Assembly (NCBI RefSeq): GCF_050003625.1
Contig: NC_134400.1
Location: 51,092,066-51,156,065 of the forward strand
Direction of reading: 5' to 3'
DNA from: Haematobia irritans
Taxonomy: Eukaryota; Arthropoda; Insecta; Diptera; Muscidae
Length of the DNA stretch: 64,000 bases
Positions within the stretch are counted from its first letter, which is position 1, and every line of letters begins with the position of its first letter. Below are positions 56,463-64,000 of the stretch, piece by piece. The position numbers and the translations under genes are program-made. The notes below the pieces were generated by a model. It was not told where the DNA came from and searched no databases. It worked only from the letters and a program-made list of their open reading frames with translations.

Positions 56463-57674
56463 AAGGAAGTAAAGAACAAAGTCGGGCGGGGCCAACTATA
56501 TTATACCCTTCACCACTATGTAGACCAAAATTTGTGTTAACTCAACTCCTTCAAATTTGTTGGGAGTTATTATGAAGATTTATATTCCCATATACAAATA
56601 TGTAAACCTTAAATCTTAACATTTTTTGTACTTCTACAAAATTTCTAGAATGAAAATTTAAATCGGCTAAAGCCCAGAGATGAAACACAATATTACTAAA
56701 CAAGTATATACAGCAGTTAGTTCGGCCGGGCCGAATCTTAAATACCCACCATCATGAATCAAATATAATAGTTTACTTTGAAAACTCATCGTCGTAGCGG
56801 GTTACTTGATAATATATAGCATTTTAGGGGGGTTTGATGACAAATCTTCTCCCAAGCAAATCAGTTCAACCAGTACGCTTCCCGAAGAAAAAAATTAAAG
56901 ACTCTACCTATGAAGACCAGCTCAGATTCTGGATATATGAGAACCAATTTTGTTTGAGTTTTAGAGAAATCATAAAAATATCGTATATATGATGAAATAA
57001 CGCCTTGATTTGAAGTCCTAGAAATAAATTTGGGAGTTAGGTCTATATGAGGCCTATACCAAAACATGGACCATTACCCACCACCTCTTAATGTTCCTCA
57101 CACCTATTTGTGACCTTAAAATATTTGTAGATTTTCAATTTCAAGCAAAACGGCTAGAAAATATAGTCTCTAGACCAGCGTTGCCAGAATTGTTTCACCA
57201 AAAACCGCTAGATTTGCCCAAAAAAATAGCTAAAAAAAGCTAAAAAATGTTAAAAAATAGCTAGAAAAAAAGCTAAATTTTTTTGTATCAAAAGTCACAT
57301 TTTTGATTGAAATTTAACAAACTTAAAGGCTTTATTTCACTTACAATGCATATTATTTTCATTTTAATTCCACTTCTGTGAGACTGTAACAATATCTAAG
57401 GCATATTAGCTCTGTTTGAGTATTCGATACATTTTGATTACTATCACAAATTTTTTACTGGAAGTCCTTCGTTTTGTGGGAGCTACCTTCCCAACACCTC
57501 TATTTTATTTACTTGTTATTTTAAAATATTAAATGATCTAAGCATGCTTTGGATTTGGTAAAAAAATGATTTGTCATTTTTTTAAATAAAATTTTAGTTT
57601 GGATTTGAAATTGTGAAAAATTCGAAATACATTACTTTTATTTAAATTGTAGAAAATACCTATAGTTTACATTT

Positions 57675-58074
57675 CCCAGTAAAAACATTTTCCTTTTCTT
57701 CATGAGCTATCAAAGTGCTTTAAAAACGTGCTAACGCCAATTTAAATTTCCAAATTCAGACTCGACTTCAAGTAGAAATTATTGTATATATACGTTTTTA
57801 AAATAAAGTGTTGAAAAACATCTTCTATTTTTGAACGCTATTTTGGTTTGTGGTTAAGATGCAAAAACTCTTCACATTTAAAGACTATTTCATTAATTCT
57901 TCCTTCTTTCATGAAAACATACCCATTTTTAAGTTGAATCACTTAATTATAAGGACAAAACGACTTTATCGTCTTTTGGACAAGGAAAACAGTTTATATA
58001 AAAGAAATTCACAAATGCTATTATAACCAAAATTCGCGTTCGTATTTTAAGGAGACGACAATATTTTTTCAGTG
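57675..58074 (-). mobile_element. M-type MITE, minus strand
   Basis: Right end GACAATATTTTTTCAGTG. The interior matches the reverse complement of parts of 61609-62250 (e.g. ATTTTTAAGTTGAATCACTT, AAAGTGCTTTAAAAACG). The left end is not clear. Confidence 0.6.
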
Positions 58075-58397
58075 CACAAAGCTATTCACATCTACTATTT
58101 TAATTTAGTAATATCGTAATAACTTTAGAATATTATAATAACATAAAAAGGATAAACGACTCAAATGATAATATTCCCAATAATTTACTGACAGAGTATC
58201 TAACAAATTTGTATGGTAATAGTAGATTTAAAGTTTACGATAACTTTTATGTATATAATGAAAAAAACTTTACAACAAGGTGTATTTGCTACAAAAATGC
58301 CCACATAATGGCTGGACTCATTATTAATGTTTCAACTGAGCTTTGAAATATGTGGAAACCCTTATACTTGCAGCAAGGCTTAAGCGGACCTTAGACG

Positions 58398-59247
58398 CAG
58401 TGTTGCCCACTCCCCAAGGCCAAAAAGCACCAAAAATATATTATAAATTCTAACATACCACCTTCCACCACAAAATCGAAAATTAAATGCTCTACTAAAA
58501 AGAAAAAAAAAAAACAACAAAAAACAACCGAAGATGTATTATGAATTGAATTTTAAGAAGTTACGGTTATTTTTCTTTAATAATTCATTTTAAGGAATAC
58601 AAACTTTGTGAAAATTTGTTTTGGCTATTCCACATTATAATCAAATTTGCAGCAAATATGCATAATTTTATACCGTTTTTACTGATATAGTTTTCACTTT
58701 TGCGGCAAAACTCGAACTTAGTACTCACCATTATGAACCGCTATTTAAGTATACACTTTGATCAGTTTTAATGCTTTCGTCCAATTCATTTTGATCAGTC
58801 ATGTTTTTCAACTTTCAAAATATTAATATATGGAAGAAGTCTATTGCTTATTCCACTTCTGCGTGCTTTTGTGAATTTAATACAACGTTTTTAATGACAT
58901 CTTTACCAAATTCAAAAATTCGGCACTCATCGTTCGACTTTCCTACAGAATACCCCAAATAACAATATTAATTAAAAAATAATCAATACCAACTTCATAA
59001 CAATCAAATTCTATATTTGGCAATAAATTTGACTTTCTTCGGCTCTTGAAAGTCTAATCAAAATTTTTGTATCAATTAAACTTAATACTGTTCAAAATAA
59101 AAAAAAGCACCAAAAGCACTAAATGAAAATGCCAGAAAGCACCAAGTTGGTGCTTTTTTTGAAAAGGCACCAAAAAGGCAATTTGGTGCTTTTTAGAAAT
59201 CAAAAAGCACTAAATTTGGTGCTAAAAGCACCAAATTGGCAACACTG
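58398..59247. mobile_element. hAT-type non-autonomous element, inner
   Basis: 850 bp, CAGTGTTGCCCACTCC to AATTGGCAACACTG, with the 8-bp duplication CTTAGACG at 58390-58397 and 59248-59255. Subterminal repeats are AAGCACCAAA/TTTGGTGCTTTT (58425-58440 and about nine copies in 59105-59235), a different word from the outer element. No coding frame of note. Confidence 0.9.
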
Positions 59248-59255
59248 CTTAGACG

Positions 59256-59740
59256 GTCGGATAAACACTACGACAGAGGTTCGCCTATTTGTTGTGTGTT
59301 CGTTCAAGTTTTACCCTCACACTGTACGAACAATTATGATAACAACATGAAGAAATAAGAAGAAGCATAAACACAAACAATGAAGATGGACGAGAAGTTA
59401 GGTGTAAAGCCATTTTTTTAGTAAAAATGGAAGAAACAATAAAAATTCCAAGCCTAATTAGCGATCCCTCATTAATTTCATCCCAGAAATGCTTGTTTTA
59501 ATTATGAAAATAAATTTGTTTTTGCTAATGTTTGGCGAACATCCCCTTACACGTGAAGATTTGTGCCTCCCAACCGGAAAAAATCAAAGTTGTTTTGATT
59601 TTATACCAACACGTCCCCGCAACACGCGAACATGGCCTTATACTACCGGATTTGTCGCCGCAACGTGTTGTGTCGCAGGGTTTATCCGACCGTATAAGGT
59701 GCTCTTTAGATAAAAACGCCGATTTATCCATATTTCAATA
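59256..59740. other. Internal sequence of the outer hAT element
   Basis: Contains overlapping frames of 68-74 aa on both strands (59489-59741) with no recognised motif. The GC content here is higher than around it. It could be captured host DNA, but nothing shows a function. Confidence 0.35.
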
Positions 59741-60905
59741 GAAACATGTCGAAAATAAAAAAAGCCAAAAATAGCTAAAAGGGTCATGAAAAAAAGCCAG
59801 AAAAAAAGCTAAAAGCTAAATGCATTTTTTTCCCGCTAAACGTCTTCAAAAAAAGCCAAATCTAGCGGGAAAAAGGCTAAATTGGCAACGCTGCTCTAGA
59901 CGCCCAAGAAGTAAAACCGAGAGATTGGTCTATATGGGGGTTATACCAAAGAATGGACCGATACACCTCAATTTCAGCACACACATATTTGGGGTCTCAA
60001 AATACCTCTAGATTTCCAATTTCAGGCAAATTGGGTAATAAATACAGTTTATAGAAGCTAAAGAATAAGAATCGGGAGATCAGTCTATATGGCGACTATA
60101 CCAAAACATGAACCGATACGGACCATTTTCGACACACCTCTTTATGGTCCCAAAATACCTCTAGATTTTCAATGTCAGGCAAATCGGATAGAAAATACAG
60201 TTTCTAGACGCCCAAGAAGCAGAATAGGGTGGGTTTTATACCCACCACCATAATATGGGAAATATAAAGCTAGAGTCATTTTAATGCAATTGCACAAAAG
60301 ATCATTTATGTTTTATCGGGCGAAACGTATGTATTCGAGATATACGACAATTTGAGTAATTTTTACAATTTTGCTACTTGGCAGTGGAAATTTTACAAGA
60401 AAATTGGTTAGATCTCGCCAAGATATGTGGTCAATTGTGATTGTGATATATTATTTGGCAAAGTCGGGCGATATTTCGGAGTCTTATTTGAAACTCAATC
60501 GTTCTGTGGAAAGTCTGGCATTACAGTGTGTAGGATATGACTACTATACGAGTATGTCGAAATCATCACAGTATTTTGTGTAAAATGTGGGTATTTTGGC
60601 CATATTTGGATAAACCGGAAGAACATATATATGGATGCTTTATGTTAATCTGAACCAAAGTGTATCAAACTTGACACACTTATATAGCATGTTAAATATA
60701 TTTTCTGTGAAAACTATCGAGTCAATTGGAGGAAAATCCCATTGAAAATGGGTCTAAAATATGAAACATTCTAACATACCTTATTTCCCCAACTCTGGCG
60801 TACATATATATGGGAGCTATATATACATCTGAACCGATTTTCACCATATTTGACATTCACATTTAGAATAATAATTTTGCTATCTCTGAAGGGTATAAAA
60901 ATATA

Positions 60906-61608
60906 TATGCACTGTCTTCCTTGCTTTAATCACAACTATCCTTGTGCTGAGTAAAAAATATCATATGTGCTTTTTTATCAAAAAAAAGTATCTCACATGA
61001 AATGGGTAAACCCCTAATGCATTTCAAAATAAAATATCATAAAGCTAACTTTGTCATCTTAAAACTTTAAAATATTTAAAAAAAAAAAAAAAAACAACTA
61101 TAGAGGAAACTTTTCTTAAGTGCTTAATTATTTCCAGTTTCTTCTTTCAGTATTCAAACCGATGTGAAAACTAGAAAACTTAGAAATAACACAGCAGCAA
61201 TAGCAACAGCTACAACTCCAACATTATCAAGTAATTGATTAAAATATCGAAAAGTTTTTTTTCTCAGGCCAAACGAACTAAAAGAATTTTCGCCTTCCTA
61301 TTTGTATCCACCAAGTTTGGAGTACGAAACAAGAACATTTATTACTGTTGGGATGCTCAGGAGCTTTTAGGTTTAGTATGTTGAAATAGTTGGAAACTTT
61401 AGAATGCGTTAAGAGTATGAGTTTCCGGTAACGGATGCAAGTCAAAGTTTTGCAAGGATGTTAACACTTTTTCCTTTGCAGATGATGTTGAATCTAGAAA
61501 CAGATGTTACTTAAAGAATTCAATTTTTATTCACTTAGTGCATCGGAGAAAATGCAAACAAATTGTTGTTGGAGACAATTTAGAAAAGCGCTTAATTGAA
61601 GAAGGGCA
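60906..61608. other. Single-copy AT-rich DNA
   Basis: No repeat from the window. AGCAGCAATAGCAACAGCTAC at 61191 is a simple-sequence-like run. No credible gene. Confidence 0.5.
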
Positions 61609-62250
61609 CACTGAAAAAAATATTGTCGTGAGGTCAAAGATTTCATGTCTTTAAAATACGAATGCAAATTTTGCTTAGCATAGACGACGCATTTCTCTAA
61701 TATAAAGTTTTTTTCTTTGTCCAAAAGTCGATAATCTTTTCAATGAAGTCGTAATGTCCTTATAATTAAGTGATTTGACTTAAAAATGGGTATCATAACA
61801 TGAAAGAAAAAATGTTTGGGCTAAGGTCAACTTGACTTTAATAATTCAGAAAAATTCTTTAAATTTTATGAATTTGTCTTTAAATTTGTTGCCTTTTTGC
61901 GTCTTGACTATAAAGCAAAAAATCGTTCAAATTTAGGACATGTTTTTTCTAAACTTTATTTTAAAGGTGTTTTTTACTTGAAAGATAGCATAATTTCTAC
62001 TGGATGTCGAGTCTTAATTTGGAAAATAAAGTTTCCTTAACTCGTTTTTAAAGGACTTTGATAGCATATGAAGAAAATAAGCTGAGAAAGCGAAAAATTA
62101 AAATTTGCTTCCTAGAAGCAAGTACACAAAACCCAAATTTAAAAGAGAATTGTGTCTTAAAAGTATCCTTACTTGTATTCTCCGCTTCTTTGGCTCGGAA
62201 TCAATACCAAATTTTTTAAAGTAAAGACAAAAGCATGCTTTTTTTCAGTG
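61609..62250 (+). mobile_element. M-type MITE
   Basis: 642 bp, CACTGAAAAAAATATTGTCG to GCATGCTTTTTTTCAGTG; 12-bp inverted ends. Flanks read CA on both sides. The 65-aa frame at 61527-61724 overlaps its edge and is not a gene. Confidence 0.75.
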
Positions 62251-62408
62251 CATGAGATGGATTTTGTTCTGTTGAAGAAAAACTTGTAACCAGCACAATC
62301 CACGAAAGACAAAAAGTCGAATATTGGATTAGGAAAATTCGTTAAAACGAAAAGTTACGAGGAACCAATTAGGAGATAACTTAAACAAATCCTACTGCAT
62401 TTCATATA

Positions 62409-62655
62409 CACTCAAAAAAGTTTACTTAGATACAACGATTTTGACCTTCCCTTAAAGATTTGATGCGGCTTCTTTTAAATAAGGACATTTTTAGCGACCT
62501 ATCTGGCTTCGAGTCTAGGAGGAATAAAATAAAAAATAGGATCCAGATTTCATTCATCGAATTCCATTCTCTGTTTGGGATATATAAATATTATTAGTTA
62601 TATGTTATATCCCAAAACGGGAATGGAAATTCGATAAATGATATCTGTTCTCAGT
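62409..62655 (+). repeat. G-type MITE fragment
   Basis: CACTCAAAAAAGTTTACTTA and CGATTTTGACCTTCCC follow the start of the G element at 27900, then the CATTCATCGAATTCCATT part. The 3' half is missing. Confidence 0.65.
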
Positions 62656-62659
62656 TTAA

Positions 62660-62711
62660 ACAAGTATATACGGCCGTAAGTTCGGCCAGGCCGAATCTTA
62701 ACGAATGACTG
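62660..62711 (+). repeat. B-element 5' end, truncated by a MITE
   Basis: AACAAGTATATACGGCC, then GTTCGGCCAGGCCGAATC, and then it breaks off at the J MITE start. Confidence 0.75.
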
Positions 62712-63115
62712 CACCGAAAAAAAAGTAAACTGTTTTATAGGAAGAATGAACTACCTCGCCCGAAAATTGAACTATTTTGTACTCCATGTTTTGAGATTTC
62801 CACGAAGTGTTGTTAAAACCAGGAAAATTTAGTACCATGTTGTACTCTTTATCTGTTGTTCTCGAAATTACTCCCTCTCATTGAAGAAAAAATTAACTAA
62901 AAGTAAATAAGAAAATCATTGGCGCCAAATCATCACCATTTTAACCATACAGTAGTTCATTCTTACTATTTTTGGGAATCGTACGAAAAGTTTCATTTGT
63001 TTTAGTTAAAAATGAACTAATGTGTACGGTCATTGAACTTTATACTCGCGTTTAGTTCATAAAATTTTTGAGACATACTTAAAAAAAACGAAAATTTCAT
63101 TGGACTGTGGAAAGT
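62712..63115. mobile_element. J-family MITE, copy 3
   Basis: CACCGAAAAAAAAGTAAACTG at the left. Shares GAAAATTGAACTATTTT, TCATTGGCGCCAAATCATC and CATAAAATTTTTGAGACAT with copies 1 and 2. The right end is not defined. Confidence 0.6.
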
Positions 63116-63164
63116 TTCGCACAAATTAATAAAATTGAACTACAAACAAATAATTTACATTTCG

Positions 63165-63625
63165 ACGAAATAAAATTTTCACAAAATTTTTTATAGAAAT
63201 AACATTTTAACAAAATTTTGTATAGAAATAAATTATTGAAAAAATTTTCTATATGAAACAATTTTTTCCTATCGAAATAAAATTTTGACAAAATTGCCTA
63301 TAGAAAAAAAAATTGGTCACAATTTTTATATGGAGATAAAAGTTTGCCAAATTGTTTATGGAAATAAAATTTTGACAAAATTTCCGATAGAAATAAATTG
63401 TTGAAAATTTTCTATAGAAATAAAGTTTTCTATAGAAATAAAATAAAAAACTTGGAAATAAAATTTTGACTAAATTTTCCATAGGAATGAAATTGCTACA
63501 AAATTTTCTATAGAAATAAAATTTTTTGAAGATTTTCACAGAAATAAAATATTGGCAAAATTTTCTATAGAAATAAAGTTTTGACGACATTTTCTAAAAA
63601 AATAAAATTGTGAAAATTTTTTTTT
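63165..63625 (+). repeat. 29-bp tandem repeat array, diverged
   Basis: About fifteen units of the B-type repeat (GAAATAAAATTTTGACAAAA). It continues the B element begun at 62660, so the J MITE at 62712 may be an insertion in it. Confidence 0.8.
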
Positions 63626-63752
63626 TTTTTGAAAATCTAAAAAAATTGTCCAAATCAGTGTAGATTTAAATATACGTATACTTTTACAATAGTCTTCTGT
63701 GTTGATATTATGTAATTTTAGCACCTTTCGTCTTCGAAAAGTACTTTTAATA

Positions 63753-64000
63753 CACTGGTAGAAAAAGTTTCGTTAATACGATGGATTTCTACGTTGTATT
63801 AACGAAATTCTTCATTATTAGTCAGCCAACGTAGCATTTCGTTATAACAACGTAATTTTACGTTATATATACGAAAGACTTTACGGAATACATTTCGTAG
63901 TATTAACGTATAATTACGTTGCTGTTACGTAACCTTTTCGTTGTACGAATATTATTCGTTGTATGAATGAAATTTATTCATTGTATAGATGCAGCTTATA
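63753..64000 (+). mobile_element. Start of an element dense in palindromic TTCGTT motifs
   Basis: After TA (63751-63752) comes CACTGGTAGAAAAAGTTTCG. Within 240 bp at least eight imperfect inverted copies of TTTCGTTRTA/TAYAACGAAA occur, e.g. ACGTTGTATTAACGAAAT, ATTTCGTTATAACAACGTA and TTCGTTGTACGAATA. It is cut by the window end. The layout suggests terminal plus clustered subterminal sites of a DNA transposon. Confidence 0.5.

Larger units (their letters stand above)
57176..59893. mobile_element. hAT-type non-autonomous element, outer
   Basis: 2718 bp from CAGCGTTGCCAGAATTG to ATTGGCAACGCTG, with an exact 8-bp duplication CTCTAGAC at 57168-57175 and 59894-59901. The ends carry many GCTAAAAA/TTTTTAGC words (57220-57290, 59760-59880), typical of subterminal transposase sites. 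TIR form and 8-bp duplication are hallmarks of the hAT superfamily. No transposase frame. It holds a MITE (about 57675-58074) and an inner hAT (58398-59247). Confidence 0.88.
56698..60250 (+). mobile_element. E element split by a hAT-type element
   Basis: 5' ACAAGTATATACAGCAG with GTTCGGCCGGGCCGAA; E sequence to 57175, then 153-bp modules again from 59894 (ATTGGTCTATATGGGGG...) to GGGTGGGTTTTATACCC at about 60235. The target TTTCTAGACGCCCAAGAAG is intact at about 60199, proving where the hAT entered. Confidence 0.8.
56463..60905 (+). repeat. A element holding a four-level nest
   Basis: 5' module at 56463-56697 (CAAAGTCGGGCGGGGCC ... AAACACAATATTACTAAA). It is resumed after the insert at about 60250 (AATATGGGAAATATAAAGC) and runs to a worn end GAAGGGTATAAAAA at about 60905. 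The insert is an E element, which contains a hAT-type element, which contains another. Confidence 0.75.

Noticed and set aside
59489..59741. Small overlapping frames of 68-74 aa inside the outer hAT element
   Set aside because: Frames on both strands overlap one another, none matches a known domain, and none has a convincing start.

Overview
The window looks like repeat-dominated DNA from a higher fly, most likely a calyptrate/muscid fly of the house fly, stable fly or horn fly type. It is AT-rich and has no convincing complete host gene. It is saturated with DINE-1/Helentron-like repeats carrying (GTCY)n microsatellites. It also holds a mariner relic with Himar1-type (irritans subfamily) termini, which fits a horn-fly-like host but does not prove it. 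Species assignment is inference.

Four related families of non-autonomous DINE-1/Helentron-like elements fill most of the window. The letters are mine. A has a 5' module with GTCGGGCGGGGCCGAC and a 3' hairpin TTATACCCT...AGGGTATAA preceded by (GTCY)n. B has a 5' module ACGGCCGTAAGTTCGGCC, a block of 29-bp repeats, 153-bp repeats and a 3' end near CCTATGGTGGAGGGTATA. E and F are further relatives. All four are built on a tandem module of 153 bp that is recognisably homologous between families.

Layout: 1-2643 two B elements (minus, then plus). 3690-8396 a dead non-LTR retrotransposon (RT and RNase H, minus strand) split by a 3-kb A array. 8720-9064 a tRNA-derived SINE. 9349-16260 four 1.6-kb A units in an A-B-A-B pattern plus two 5' modules. 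16404-20122 B elements carrying two TA-flanked transposons. 20809-24272 an inverted A array. 24273-31115 transposons with tRNA-like pairs, a second SINE and a three-level nest. 31122-35478 an F inverted repeat with a mariner relic. 36136-39022 an E element and a composite MITE holding a SINE and a tRNA-pair element. 39182-52706 three large B elements, each with insertions (a Tc1/mariner relative, an A element, tRNA-pair elements). 53094-60905 A elements, including a four-level nest A > E > hAT > hAT. 60906-64000 MITEs, 29-bp repeats and the start of an element packed with palindromic TTCGTT motifs.

The strongest candidates for something undescribed are: (i) TA-flanked transposons that repeatedly carry a head-to-head pair of tRNA-like sequences about 110-120 bp apart; (ii) the 153-bp module shared by several element families; (iii) a SINE with a (TTAGG)n-like tail and target-site duplications of 9-15 bp. 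Several insertions can be dated relative to one another because the uninterrupted target sequence is present elsewhere in the window.

All boundaries were read by eye. No database search or alignment program was used.
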